From Nocardioides scoriae (lineage in GTDB: Bacteria > Actinomycetota > Actinomycetes > Propionibacteriales > Nocardioidaceae): a stretch of DNA of 64,000 bases. Each line of letters opens with the position of its first letter. Positions within the stretch are counted from its first letter, which is position 1. This document shows, in pieces, positions 14,905-25,305 of the stretch. The stretch lies in contig NZ_LT629757.1 of assembly GCF_900104965.1 (NCBI RefSeq), forward strand, positions 310,001-374,000, read 5' to 3'. The position numbers and the translations under genes are program-made. Below the pieces are notes generated by a model. The model was given only the letters and a program-made list of their open reading frames with translations. It was not told the DNA's origin and ran no database searches.

Positions 14905-15597
14905 TCAGGCCCAGTGCGCGGCCCGCCGGCGCACGTCGTCGGGCACCCGGTCGTGCGAGTCGGGGTTGCTGACGACGCCGTCGCAGGCGCGGCGCAGGGG
15001 CAGCGTCCCCGCCCAGGTGCCGGCCGCGACGTCCTCGTCGTCGTCGCCCGCGTCGCCGGCGCGCTCCTTGACCGACGCCTCGGCGAGTGGCACCGCCAGC
15101 ACGACGGTGGCGGCCAGCTCCTTGCGGGTCATGGGGCGCAGCGTCGCCGCGCGACCGGGCACGACCTGGTCGACGACCGCGTCGAGGGCACGGAGCCGTT
15201 CGGCCGCGTCCGTGACCAGCCGGGCGCGGCCGAGCACCACGGCCGAGCGGTAGTTCATCGAGTGGTGGAAGGCCGAGCGCGCCAGCACGAGGCCGTCGAG
15301 CTCGGTCACGGTCACGCAGACCTCCGCGCCGTCCATCCGGCCCAGCCAGCCGGCGCCCACCGACCCGTGGAGGTAGAGGCTGCCGGCCTCGTCGGGGCCC
15401 TGCGGGTCGACGGCGTACGCACTGGGCACGACGACGGGCCGGCCCTCGCGCACCACCCCGACGTGGGCGACCAGGCCGTCGGCCAGCAGGTCGTGCAGCG
15501 CCTGGCGATCGGTGCGCCCGCGCTCGCGCAGCCGGGTGATCCGGGTGCGCGGGGTGGAGGACAGGGGCGGGGTGCTGGGGAGGTCGGCAGCGGCCAT
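14905..15597 (-). CDS. pyridoxamine 5'-phosphate oxidase-like flavin-binding protein
   Basis: A 230-residue protein with the split-barrel fold (LLADGLVAHVGVVREGRPVV, VVPSAYAVD, LYLHGSVGAGWLGRM, VCVTVTELDGLVLARSAFHH, YRSAVVLGRARLV). Proteins of this group bind FMN or F420. ATG 15597 is preferred over one at 15639 because the latter would run through the operator-like repeats shared with the divergent MocR gene. Divergent pairing with a PLP-binding MocR regulator suggests that MocR controls it, as in other vitamin B6-related pairs. Substrate unknown. Confidence 0.8.
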   Translation of the reverse strand: MAAADLPSTPPLSSTPRTRITRLRERGRTDRQALHDLLADGLVAHVGVVREGRPVVVPSAYAVDPQGPDEAGSLYLHGSVGAGWLGRMDGAEVCVTVTELDGLVLARSAFHHSMNYRSAVVLGRARLVTDAAERLRALDAVVDQVVPGRAATLRPMTRKELAATVVLAVPLAEASVKERAGDAGDDDEDVAAGTWAGTLPLRRACDGVVSNPDSHDRVPDDVRRRAAHWA

Positions 15598-15615
15598 GCG
15601 CCCAGCCTGCCCTCC

Positions 15616-15669
15616 AGGTGGACCGGTGTCATGGTCCACTTGAGGGGTAGTTCAGCAGTCCACTTCACC
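15616..15669. promoter_or_regulatory. operator-like repeats between PNPOx-like and mocR genes
   Basis: AGGTGGACC (15616-15624) is followed by inverted GGTCCACTT (15633-15641) and by a further direct AGTCCACTT (15657-15665). Repeated boxes between a MocR-type gene and its divergent neighbour are the usual binding sites of such regulators, covering both promoters. Confidence 0.6.
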
Positions 15670-15683
15670 CCCCGGGAGGCCCC

Positions 15684-17027
15684 GTGACTGCCGCGAGCGT
15701 CCCGCTGCGCGCCCTCGACCGCTCCGACGCGGTGCCGCTGCCGGCCCAGGTGGCGGGCCAGCTGCGGGCGCTGGTCCTCGACGGCACCCTCGGCCTCGAG
15801 GACCGGCTCCCCGGCACCCGCACCCTGGCCGCGGAGCTGGGTGTCTCGCGCGCGGTCGTGCAGCAGGCCTACGACCAGCTGGTGGCCGAGGGCTGGGCCC
15901 GCGCCCACCGCGGGGCCGGCACGGTCGTCGCCTCGGCCGGGCTGGCGCCGCCGGTGCGGCCGGGGCACCCCTCGCCCCGGCAGCGTGGGGGACTGGTCGG
16001 GATGGGGACCGGCACGCCGTGGGTGGACCCGCGCCACCGCGCGGGGTGGCGGCGGGCGTGGCGCGAGGTGTCGGCCGCCCGGCCACCCACGGGGTACGAC
16101 GACCCGCGCGGCCTGCCCGAGCTGCGCGAGGCGATCGCCGAGCGGCTCGCCCGCACCCGCGGACTGGTCGTGGGTGCCGACGAGGTGATGACGACGGTCG
16201 GGACCACCGACGCCCTGCGCCACCTGCTCCTCACCCTGCCCGCCGGCGCGGTGGCCGTCGAGGACCCGGGCTACCGCGCGGTCGTGGCCCTGGCGCGGGC
16301 GACGGGGCGCGAGGTCCGCGACCTCGAGCCCGGACGGGCGCCCGTGACGCTGCGGGGGTGCGCCGCGGCGTACCTCACCCCGGCCCACCAGCACCCCCTC
16401 GGCCTCGTGCTCCCCGCCGGCGAGCGGCTGGCGACCCTCGAGGTGGCGCGGGCGGCGGGCGCGCTGGTCGTCGAGGACGACTACGACTCGGAGTTCCGCT
16501 GGGACGTCGCTCCCGTCCCGGCGATGGCCGCGCTCGACCGGGAGCAGGTCGCCTACGTCGGCACCGCGTCGAAGTCGGTGGCGCCCAGCCTCCGGCTCGG
16601 CTGGCTGGTCGCGCCGCCGGCCGTGCACGAGCGGGTGGTGGCGCTGCGCGAGGCGACCCACGACGCCGTGCCGTGGCCGGTCCAGCGCGCCTTCGTGTCC
16701 CTGCTGCGCGACGGCTACGTCGACCGGGTGGTCCGCTCCGGGCGACGCGTCTACGCCCGGCGGCTGCCGCGGGTGGTCGAGGCGCTCGCGCCGCACGGCG
16801 AGCTCGCCGGCCCGCCCGCGGGGATGTACGCCGCGTGGCGGATGCCTGCCCAGCGGGCGCTCGCCGCCCGCGACGCCGCCCGCGAGGCGGGGTTCGACGT
16901 GCCCCTGCTCGCCGACTACTGCCGCACCGCGACCGCGACCGGGATCGTCCTGGGGGTCGGTGGCTGCACCGACGAGCAGCTCGAGCGGGCGCTGGCGGCG
17001 CTGGTCGCCGGGTGCGAGCGCGGCTGA
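15684..17027 (+). CDS. MocR/PdxR-type regulator (GntR HTH fused to aminotransferase fold)
   Basis: A 447-residue fusion. Residues 15-80 form a GntR winged helix (GTRTLAAELGVSRAVVQQAY). Residues about 100-440 form a fold-type I aminotransferase domain with VEDPGYRAVV, VEDDYDSEFR and the PLP-binding lysine in YVGTASKSVAPSLRLGWL. Such proteins are transcription factors that sense pyridoxal phosphate or amino compounds rather than enzymes. The GTG start follows GGGAGG. The closely spaced divergent gene is the probable target, with repeats between them as operator. Confidence 0.88.
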   Translation: MTAASVPLRALDRSDAVPLPAQVAGQLRALVLDGTLGLEDRLPGTRTLAAELGVSRAVVQQAYDQLVAEGWARAHRGAGTVVASAGLAPPVRPGHPSPRQRGGLVGMGTGTPWVDPRHRAGWRRAWREVSAARPPTGYDDPRGLPELREAIAERLARTRGLVVGADEVMTTVGTTDALRHLLLTLPAGAVAVEDPGYRAVVALARATGREVRDLEPGRAPVTLRGCAAAYLTPAHQHPLGLVLPAGERLATLEVARAAGALVVEDDYDSEFRWDVAPVPAMAALDREQVAYVGTASKSVAPSLRLGWLVAPPAVHERVVALREATHDAVPWPVQRAFVSLLRDGYVDRVVRSGRRVYARRLPRVVEALAPHGELAGPPAGMYAAWRMPAQRALAARDAAREAGFDVPLLADYCRTATATGIVLGVGGCTDEQLERALAALVAGCERG

Positions 17028-17043
17028 TCCTGCGCCCAGCCCT

Positions 17044-17049
17044 TAGGCT
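17044..17049 (+). promoter_or_regulatory. -10 box TAGGCT for ettA
   Basis: TAGGCT lies 9 bases before ATG 17059 with no Shine-Dalgarno sequence, indicating a leaderless or near-leaderless transcript. Confidence 0.45.
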
Positions 17050-17058
17050 GGGGTCACC

Positions 17059-18741
<1,683 letters not shown>

Positions 18742-18759
18742 CGGAGCCGGGCGGGCCCG

Positions 18760-19263
18760 TCAGCGGATGTCGGCGCTGGCGGGCTTGCCCCGCAGCAGCC
18801 GGTCGCTGACCTCGTCGAAGATCCGGCCGAGGGCCTCGAAGTCCTCGGGCGAGGCGAGGTCGACGAGGTGCTTGCGCACGCTGCGCACGTGGCTGGGGGC
18901 CGCGCGCACCAGCAGGTCGTGGCCCTGCTGGGTCATCACGGCCTCGACGCCGCGGCCGTCGGACTCCGACGCGTGGCGCTCGACGAGGCCGGCGCGCTCC
19001 ATCCGGGCGATGGTGTGCGTCACGCGGCTGCGCGAGTGCGTCATCGCGTCGGCCAGCAGTGCCATCCGCATCCGGCGGTCGGGCGTCTCCGAGAGCCGCA
19101 CGAGGATCTCGTACTCGCTGAAGGAGATGTCGTGCTCCTCGCGGAGCTCGCGGTCGAGCTGGTGCTGGAGCAGCTCGGTCCCCATGATGTAGGCGCGCCA
19201 CGACTGCTGCTGCTCGCGCGCGAGCCACTGGACGTCGTCCGCTGCATCCCTCCGAGACCCCAT
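18760..19263 (-). CDS. MarR-family transcriptional regulator
   Basis: A 167-residue winged-helix protein. The core (about 45-130) shows HDISFSEYEILVRLSETPDR, MRMALLADAMTHSRSRVTHT (recognition helix) and IARMERAGLVERHASESDGR (wing), the standard MarR pattern. A TATGAT -10 box at 19270-19275 ends 6 bases before its ATG, so the mRNA is leaderless. It is upstream of nothing on its own strand except ettA's convergent end; its target may be itself or the adjacent thiolase gene. The ligand is unknown. Confidence 0.9.
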   Translation of the reverse strand: MGSRRDAADDVQWLAREQQQSWRAYIMGTELLQHQLDRELREEHDISFSEYEILVRLSETPDRRMRMALLADAMTHSRSRVTHTIARMERAGLVERHASESDGRGVEAVMTQQGHDLLVRAAPSHVRSVRKHLVDLASPEDFEALGRIFDEVSDRLLRGKPASADIR

Positions 19264-19269
19264 GGCCGC

Positions 19270-19275
19270 ATCATA
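19270..19275 (-). promoter_or_regulatory. -10 box TATGAT for marR
   Basis: On the minus strand TATGAT precedes the ATG by 6 bases; it is close to the actinobacterial consensus. Confidence 0.5.
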
Positions 19276-19312
19276 GGTGCGGCCACGGGGTCGAGGAGAC
19301 CTCAGGAGCGGT

Positions 19313-20527
19313 TCACACGCGCTCGAGGATCATGGCCATGCCCTGGCCGCCGCCGACGCACATGGTGATGAGACCGGTCGACTTGTCGTGCCAGTCCAGC
19401 GAGTTGATCATCGTGTTCTGCAGCCGGGCCCCGGTCATGCCGAAGGGGTGGCCGACCGCGATCGCGCCGCCGTTGACGTTGAGCCGGTCGAGGTCGATCC
19501 CGAGCTCCTGGTACGACGGGACGACCTGCGCGGCGAAGGCCTCGTTGATCTCGACGAGGTCGATGTCGCCGATCGACATGCCGGCGATCGCGAGCGCGCG
19601 CCGGGTGGCCTCGACGGGGCCGAGGCCCATGATCTCGGGGGACAGGCCGCTGACGCCGGTGGAGACGATGCGGGCGAGCGGGGTCAGCCCGAGCTCGGCC
19701 GCCTTGGTGTCGGACATGACGACCACGGCCGCGGCGCCGTCGTTGAGGCCGCAGCAGTTGCCGGCGGTGACCACGCCGTCGGGGCGGAAGACCGGCTTGA
19801 GGCCGGCGACCGACTCGTAGGTGACGCCGGCGCGGGGGCCGTCGTCGGCCGTGACGACGGTGCCGTCGGGGGTGGTGACCGGGGTGATCTCGCGAGCCCA
19901 GAACCCGTCGGCGATGGCCTTCTCGGCGAGGTTCTGGCTGCGGACGCCGAACTCGTCGAGCTCCTTGCGGTCGAGGCCCCGCAGCTTCGCGACGTTCTCG
20001 GCCGTCTGGCCCATGGCGACGTAGATGTCGGGCAGGGCGCCGTCCTCGCGGGGGTCGTGCCAGTCGTGGCCGCCCTCGGCCAGCGTCGCGCTGCGGCTCT
20101 GCGCGTCGTCGAAGCGCGGGTTGACCGTGCCGGGGAGGTGGTCGGAGGTGCCCTTGGCGAAGCGCGACACGGTCTCGACGCCGGCGGAGACGAACACGTC
20201 GCCCTCGCCGGCCTTGATCGCGTGCAGCGCCATCCGCGAGGTCTGCACCGAGGAGGAGCAGTAGCGGGTGACGGTGGTGCCGGGGACCGAGTCGAGGCCC
20301 AGCAGGGTGGAGACGACCCGGCCCATGTTGAAGCCGGACTCGCCGCCGGGCAGGCCGCAGCCCAGGATCAGGTCGTCGATCGTGGTGGGGTCGAGCGCGG
20401 GGATCTTGTCCAGCGCCGCCTGCACGGCGAGGGCGGTGAGGTCGTCGGGCCGGAAGTCCTTGAGCGAGCCCTTGTTGGCGCGCCCGATGGGGGTGCGGGC
20501 GGCGGCGACGATCACGGCTTCGGGCAT
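19313..20527 (-). CDS. acetyl-CoA C-acyltransferase (thiolase)
   Basis: A 404-residue thiolase. The acyl-accepting cysteine is in VTRYCSSSVQTSRMA (about residue 90), and the general base motifs GHPFGMTGAR and CVGGGQGMAM lie near the C-terminus. It cleaves 3-ketoacyl-CoA in beta-oxidation, or runs in reverse for synthesis. ATG 20527 has AGGAG 6-10 bases upstream. It is divergent from a hotdog thioesterase gene with an 18-bp perfect palindrome between them, suggesting shared control by an acyl-CoA-responsive repressor. Confidence 0.92.
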   Translation of the reverse strand: MPEAVIVAAARTPIGRANKGSLKDFRPDDLTALAVQAALDKIPALDPTTIDDLILGCGLPGGESGFNMGRVVSTLLGLDSVPGTTVTRYCSSSVQTSRMALHAIKAGEGDVFVSAGVETVSRFAKGTSDHLPGTVNPRFDDAQSRSATLAEGGHDWHDPREDGALPDIYVAMGQTAENVAKLRGLDRKELDEFGVRSQNLAEKAIADGFWAREITPVTTPDGTVVTADDGPRAGVTYESVAGLKPVFRPDGVVTAGNCCGLNDGAAAVVVMSDTKAAELGLTPLARIVSTGVSGLSPEIMGLGPVEATRRALAIAGMSIGDIDLVEINEAFAAQVVPSYQELGIDLDRLNVNGGAIAVGHPFGMTGARLQNTMINSLDWHDKSTGLITMCVGGGQGMAMILERV

Positions 20528-20551
20528 GGGTGCTCCTGGGCGTCCGGGGAT

Positions 20552-20569
20552 GGCTACCGGCCGGTAGCC
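20552..20569. promoter_or_regulatory. 18-bp perfect palindrome, probable operator
   Basis: GGCTACCGGCCGGTAGCC is a perfect inverted repeat in the 74-bp gap between divergent thiolase and thioesterase genes. Its size and symmetry fit a TetR-type operator. Its own regulator is not evident in the neighbourhood (the nearby marR product would usually prefer a different spacing). Confidence 0.6.
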
Positions 20570-20601
20570 GACGACCAGCCTAGACCTGGGACGATCGTCG
20601 C

Positions 20602-21450
20602 GTGCCGCACACCTACGCCTGCCCGATGCGCTGGGCCGACATGGACCTGCTCGCCCACGTCAACAACGTGACCTACCTCGACTACGTCACCGAGGCCCGC
20701 GAGGCCTTCCTGGCCGAGGCGCTGGGCGCCGGGCCGGACGACGTGCACCGGGCCGTGCGGGAGCACCGCCTCGACTTCGTGGCGCCGCTGGTCTTCGGGC
20801 GCCGCCCCGCGCTGGTCGACACCTGGGTGGTGGCGTCCTCGCCCGAGCAGCTGGTGCTGGCGCACGAGGTCCACGACGACACCCCGGACGGCCGGGTGAC
20901 GCACCTGCGGGCGACCACGGTGCTCGAGCCCGGTGTCGAGCCCGGTGTCGAGGTCGGGGCCCGTGCCGGGGGACTGCTCCAGCCGGAGCCGGACCACGAC
21001 TGGCGCCCGGTGCAGCGCTCGGCGGGTCCGCCGCGCCACTCGTCGCCGGTCGTGGTGCGCCGCTCGGACCTCGGGGTGGCGGGGGAGGCCCGCGACGACG
21101 CCGTGCTGGAGTACTTCCAGGAGGCGCGGATCCGCTACTTCACCGACCTGCACACCCGCGGCGAGGACTGGGGCCGGGTGGTGGTCGCACGCACCGACCT
21201 GCGGCTGGTCGGACCGGCGCCGCGGCGGCGGGAGGCGGCGTACGACGCGCGGGCCCGGATCGGCCACCTGGGGTCGTCGTCGTTCACCGTCGAGGCCGAG
21301 CTCGTCGACCCGTCGGTGCCCGACGAGCGGGGGGAGCCGACGGTGCTGGCGACCTCCACGGTCGTGCTGGTCTGCTTCGACCCCGAGACCCAGCGGCCGC
21401 GCCCGATGCCGGAGGCGCAGCGGGTCCGGCTGCAGCAGGAGCTCAGCTGA
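20602..21450 (+). CDS. acyl-CoA thioesterase, double hotdog
   Basis: A 282-residue protein with two hotdog domains. The first opens YACPMRWADMDLLAHVNNVT, the classic D-x-x-x-H-x-N motif of 4-hydroxybenzoyl-CoA-type thioesterases; the second has VRRSDLGVAGEARDDAVLEY and FFQEARIRYF-like helices. It hydrolyses acyl-CoA to free acid and CoA. The linker contains a 12-bp in-frame duplication (EPGVEPGV, around 20930-20953). The start is a GTG. It overlaps the globin gene tail-to-tail by 8 bases and is probably co-regulated with the divergent thiolase. Confidence 0.85.
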   Translation: MPHTYACPMRWADMDLLAHVNNVTYLDYVTEAREAFLAEALGAGPDDVHRAVREHRLDFVAPLVFGRRPALVDTWVVASSPEQLVLAHEVHDDTPDGRVTHLRATTVLEPGVEPGVEVGARAGGLLQPEPDHDWRPVQRSAGPPRHSSPVVVRRSDLGVAGEARDDAVLEYFQEARIRYFTDLHTRGEDWGRVVVARTDLRLVGPAPRRREAAYDARARIGHLGSSSFTVEAELVDPSVPDERGEPTVLATSTVVLVCFDPETQRPRPMPEAQRVRLQQELS

Positions 21451-21835
21451 CGGGGCCGGGCTCCTCGGGGGTGTTGACCATGAACTGCGCGGCGTGGGTG
21501 ACGTAGTCCCAGAACTGCTGGTCCTGCTCGGGCGGCAGCGCCACCTCGTCGAGCGCGGCCCGGAAGTGCGTCAGCCAGTGCTGCGCGGCCGTCGGCGTCA
21601 CCGCGAACGGCGCGTGGCGCATCCGCAGCCGGGGGTGGCCGCGCCGCTCGGAGTAGGTGGTCGGGCCGCCCCAGTACTGCTCGAGGAACAGCGCGAAGCG
21701 CTCCTCCGCGGGGCCGAGGTCGGCCTCGGGGTACATCGGGCGCATCACCTCGTCGGTCGCGACCCCCTCGTAGAAGCGGTGCACGATCCTGCGGATCGTG
21801 GTGCTCCCGCCGATCTCGTCGTAGAAGGTGCTCAC
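21443..21835 (-). CDS. glbO: group II truncated hemoglobin (GlbO-like)
   Basis: A 130-residue protein. It contains FYDEIGGSTTIRRIVHRFYE (A/B helices with the B10 Tyr), FLEQYWGGP, YSERRGHPRLRMRHAPF with the proximal F8 His, and AAQHWLTHFRAAL with the group II/III Trp at G8. Such globins bind oxygen and are linked to protection from nitric oxide and peroxide. The start is GTG 21835; an upstream ATG is out of frame. It lies downstream of the large membrane-protein gene's divergent stop region without obvious operon partner. Confidence 0.9.
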   Translation of the reverse strand: MSTFYDEIGGSTTIRRIVHRFYEGVATDEVMRPMYPEADLGPAEERFALFLEQYWGGPTTYSERRGHPRLRMRHAPFAVTPTAAQHWLTHFRAALDEVALPPEQDQQFWDYVTHAAQFMVNTPEEPGPVS

Positions 21836-21858
21836 CGGGCCATTGTGCCGTCCGGGGC

Positions 21859-24180
21859 TCAGCGCAGGTCGCCCAGGTAGCGCCGGGCCCGCGCCAGGTT
21901 GCGCAGCCCGGACTCCCAGGTGACCCCGAGGACCAGCAGCACCACGCCCACCGCGCCGATGGTGACCCAGCGCGGGACCGCGTCGGCGACCGGCTCGAGG
22001 TGGCGCAGCACGAGCAGCGCGGTGACGGCCGCGCCCGCGACGAACGGCGCCGTCAGCCGCTGCGTGACGCCCCAGGCCAGGGTCAGCACGGCCGCGGCCC
22101 CCAGCAGCGCGCCCCGCACCGAGACCGGGTCGCCCAGCGCCAGCAGCAGGCTGGGCAGCAGCGCCAGCGACAGGCCGCTGCCGAGCACCCGGGCGCTGCC
22201 GAGCCCCCGCTCGCGGTGCAGCCGCCAGGCGCCCGCGGCGACGAGCAGCGCGGCCGCCGGCAGCGTGACCAGCTCGGGCGCGGGCTCCTCGACCACCACC
22301 CGCAGCGCCGTGGCCGCCGCGAGGACCACCGCGGCGACCCAGCCGAGGTCCTGGCGGTCGCGCCGCAGCACCGCGAGCAGCGCGACGGCCGTGCCGACGA
22401 CGGTCAGGCACGCGGCCGCGGCCCGGTCGTCGTCCGTCGTGGTGACCGCGACCAGGGCCAGGACGGCAGCGGTGGCCTCGAGGCCGAGACGGGCGGCGGT
22501 GGTCCGGGTGGACGCGGCGACCAGGGCCACCAGCCCGGCGTACGCCGCCACGGCGAGCGCGCGCAGGTCGGGCTCGACGCCGAGCTGGAGCCCCCAGGCC
22601 CCCAGCGCGGCGCCGCCGGTGCCCGCGGCCAGCACGGCCAGGGTGCCCGCGGAGGCCGCCGACCCGGTGCGGTCGCGCAGCACGAGCGCCGCCAGCAGCG
22701 GCAGCCCGAGCGCGGTCAGCGTCAGGGCCGGCAGCAGCGCCGTGCTCGAGGTGAGGGCGAAGCCGGTGGCCAGCAGCGCGGGGTACGCCGCCACGGCGCT
22801 GGTCGACCAGGCCACGAGGGCGTCGTCGCGCGCCCACCAGGCGGCGGCGCCGGCGGTCCCGGCGGCGACCAGGCCCACCAGCACGACCCCCCACAGCGGC
22901 GCGTCCAGGGTCAGCGCGAGACCGGTCACGCCGACCGCGAGCACGGCCGGCACCAGGGCCACCCACGCCCGCCGGGCCGAGGTCGGGCGGCGCTCCAGGA
23001 GGCGGACCAGAGCCGCGCCGGCCACGAGCACCACCACGGCCAGCAGCAGCGACGTCCAGCCGGCGGGCGACGCGACGGCCGACGTGACGGGGGAGGTGAC
23101 GGGCGCGACGGCGGCCGACGCGGGCGACCGGCCCGCCTCGGACCACTGCGCGAGCGCGACGAGCGGACGGACCACGAGCACCCCGGCCGCCCACAGCGCG
23201 CCCAGCGCGGTGAGCGCACCGGCGGCGCGGGCCACGGCCGACGCCGCGGACGCCACGGCCGCGGCCGCGACGACCAGCAGCGAGCCGGCCACGAGGTCGA
23301 GGGTGGGCGAGCCGAGCGTCGCGGGGCCGGTCGACAGCGAGACGAGCAGCACGAGCCAGGTCAGCAGCGCCAGCACGGCGAGACCGGCGCCGACCCGGCG
23401 CACGGGGCGGTGCAGCAGCCAGGCGAGGAGCCCGAGCAGCGGCACCAGCACCGCCGACCCCGCCACGGGGTCGGGCCGGTCCCAGGCCTGGGCGACCGTC
23501 ACGACGAGGGCCCCCACCACGGCCACGACCTGCAGGCCCAGCAGCTCGCGGACGGGGGCGGGGTGGCTGCCGCTGCGGCGGGTGCGCACCCAGGTGGCCA
23601 CGCCGGCGCCGAGCGCGAGCAGGGTGCCGCCCGCGAGGGCGTGCACCTCGCGCTCGGCGAGGGCGTCGAGGCCGAGCAGCCCGGCCGAGCACGCGGCGTA
23701 CACGTCGACCGTGAGCATGCCGGCCGTCACCAGCCACAGCACCTCGGCCGACGTGCGCAGCCCGCGCCGGGTGACCAGGTCGGCCACCGCCGCGACCGCG
23801 CCCGTGACGCCGAGCAGCACCAGGGTGCGGCCGAGCAGCCCGAGCACGTCCCAGGCGACGCCGACGAAGACCAGCGCGAAGACCATCAGGCACAGCCCGC
23901 CGAGACCGAGCAGGACGGTCGGCACCGACGCCGCCGGGAGCCGGACGTGGTGGCGCTGCTGGTCGGCGGGCGGTGGCACGGGGGCGGCGCCCGGCTCGGC
24001 GGGCAACGGCAGCGGCTGCGCGCGCAGCCCCTCGACCAGGCTGTCGGCGGTGCGCATCGTCTGCCACAGCCGGGTGGCGAGCTCACCGCGCAGCTGCAGC
24101 CCGCACCCCGTGCAGGTGGCCCGCGGGTCCAGCGCGGCGCGGCAGTCCGGGCAGACGGTGGGGTCCAGGAGGCGGCTCAT
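21859..24180 (-). CDS. large multi-spanning membrane protein with zinc ribbon
   Basis: A protein of about 773 residues from ATG 24180 (MSRLLDPTVCPDC). Residues 9-30 hold two CxxC pairs (VCPDCRAAL and CTGCGLQL), a zinc-ribbon knuckle, then a short cytoplasmic segment and more than twenty hydrophobic helices rich in Ala/Leu/Val with few charged residues. It resembles proteins annotated as SCO7613 C-terminal-domain membrane proteins in Streptomyces relatives. No transport or catalytic motif is visible. Function unknown. An in-frame ATG at 24216 is possible. Confidence 0.7.
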   Translation of the reverse strand: MSRLLDPTVCPDCRAALDPRATCTGCGLQLRGELATRLWQTMRTADSLVEGLRAQPLPLPAEPGAAPVPPPADQQRHHVRLPAASVPTVLLGLGGLCLMVFALVFVGVAWDVLGLLGRTLVLLGVTGAVAAVADLVTRRGLRTSAEVLWLVTAGMLTVDVYAACSAGLLGLDALAEREVHALAGGTLLALGAGVATWVRTRRSGSHPAPVRELLGLQVVAVVGALVVTVAQAWDRPDPVAGSAVLVPLLGLLAWLLHRPVRRVGAGLAVLALLTWLVLLVSLSTGPATLGSPTLDLVAGSLLVVAAAAVASAASAVARAAGALTALGALWAAGVLVVRPLVALAQWSEAGRSPASAAVAPVTSPVTSAVASPAGWTSLLLAVVVLVAGAALVRLLERRPTSARRAWVALVPAVLAVGVTGLALTLDAPLWGVVLVGLVAAGTAGAAAWWARDDALVAWSTSAVAAYPALLATGFALTSSTALLPALTLTALGLPLLAALVLRDRTGSAASAGTLAVLAAGTGGAALGAWGLQLGVEPDLRALAVAAYAGLVALVAASTRTTAARLGLEATAAVLALVAVTTTDDDRAAAACLTVVGTAVALLAVLRRDRQDLGWVAAVVLAAATALRVVVEEPAPELVTLPAAALLVAAGAWRLHRERGLGSARVLGSGLSLALLPSLLLALGDPVSVRGALLGAAAVLTLAWGVTQRLTAPFVAGAAVTALLVLRHLEPVADAVPRWVTIGAVGVVLLVLGVTWESGLRNLARARRYLGDLR

Positions 24181-24248
24181 GGACCGATCGTCCGGCAGCA
24201 GGGGTCCCGAGCGCACCGGCCGAAGGACTCAACCCGAGGTGAGCACCC

Positions 24249-25244
24249 CTACTCAGCCGGGGCGGGCCGCTGGTCGCCGGAGCGGGGGTCGCCGGGGCGG
24301 GGCGGCGCGTCGTGGTGCCAGACCACCCGCTGGGGGAGCGGGATCACGATGCCCTCGTGGTCGAAGCGGCCCTTGATGCGCTGGCGCATCTCGCGGGCCA
24401 CCGCCCACTGCTCCAGCGGCGCGGTCTTGAGGGTCACGCGGACCACGACGCCGTCGGGGCCGAGGTTCTCCACGCCCCAGACCTCGGGCTCCTCGATGAC
24501 CACGTCGCGGTAGTCCTCGTCCTCCCACAGCCCGTGGGCGACCTCGGCGAGGATCCGGCGCACCCGCACCAGGTCCTCGGTGTAGCCGACGTTGACGTCG
24601 AGCACCGTGCGCGCCCAGTTCTGGCTCTGGTTGCCGACGCGCAGGATCTCGCCGTTGCGGACGTACCAGACGGTGCCGTTGACGTCGCGCAGCCGCGTGA
24701 CGCGCAGGCCGACCGCCTCGACGGTGCCGACGGCCTCGCCCAGGTCGACGACGTCGCCGACGCCGTACTGGTCCTCGACCATCATCATCACGCCCGAGAG
24801 GAAGTCCTTGACGAGGTTCTGCGCGCCGAAGCCGATGGCCAGGCCCAGGACGCCGGCGCTGGCGAGGATCGGCGCGACGTCGACCCCGATCTCGGAGAGC
24901 ACCATCACGAAGGCGATGCCGAACACGACGGTGGTGAGGATGCTCTTGAGCAGGGTGCCGAGGCTGCGGGCCCGCTGGGCCCGGCGGGTGTGCACGGCGC
25001 GGGCGCCCGGCAGCGGCGTCATCTCGGCGCGCTGCACGACGCGGTCGACCGCCTTGGTCGCCAGCCACCGGACCACCAGCGCCCCCAGCAGCAGGCCGAC
25101 GATCGCGGCCGGCTTGCCGATCAGCCACGTCGCCGCGCGGGCCGCGACCTCGTTGCCGGTCCAGTCGTAGACCGCGGCGCAGGTCCAGCTGTCGGTCTCT
25201 CGGCACTGGGTCGGCATGTCGAGCAGGGGGGTGGGGACGAGCAT
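24249..25244 (-). CDS. mechanosensitive ion channel, MscS family
   Basis: A 331-residue small-conductance channel. After a short N-terminus there are three membrane helices, then the pore-lining helix and the MscS beta domain signature (ILASAGVLGLAIGFGAQNLV, then FLSGVMMMVEDQYGVGDVVD). The C-terminal alpha/beta cage follows and ends in a Pro-rich tail. It releases solutes on hypo-osmotic shock. On its strand a TAGCCT -10 box (25252-25257) lies 7 bases before the ATG. Confidence 0.92.
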   Translation of the reverse strand: MLVPTPLLDMPTQCRETDSWTCAAVYDWTGNEVAARAATWLIGKPAAIVGLLLGALVVRWLATKAVDRVVQRAEMTPLPGARAVHTRRAQRARSLGTLLKSILTTVVFGIAFVMVLSEIGVDVAPILASAGVLGLAIGFGAQNLVKDFLSGVMMMVEDQYGVGDVVDLGEAVGTVEAVGLRVTRLRDVNGTVWYVRNGEILRVGNQSQNWARTVLDVNVGYTEDLVRVRRILAEVAHGLWEDEDYRDVVIEEPEVWGVENLGPDGVVVRVTLKTAPLEQWAVAREMRQRIKGRFDHEGIVIPLPQRVVWHHDAPPRPGDPRSGDQRPAPAE

Positions 25245-25251
25245 GTGAGGG

Positions 25252-25257
25252 AGGCTA
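25252..25257 (-). promoter_or_regulatory. -10 box TAGCCT for the mscS gene
   Basis: Located 7 bases before the ATG on the minus strand; the divergent small membrane-protein gene has its own TAGACT box 36 bp away. Confidence 0.45.
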
Positions 25258-25293
25258 CGAGCCCGCGTGGAGCTCGACCAAGCCGAGCCCGGC

Positions 25294-25299
25294 TAGACT
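25294..25299 (+). promoter_or_regulatory. -10 box TAGACT for the 25306 gene
   Basis: TAGACT ends 6 bases before the GTG at 25306 and fixes that start. Confidence 0.45.
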
Positions 25300-25305
25300 C
25301 GACGT

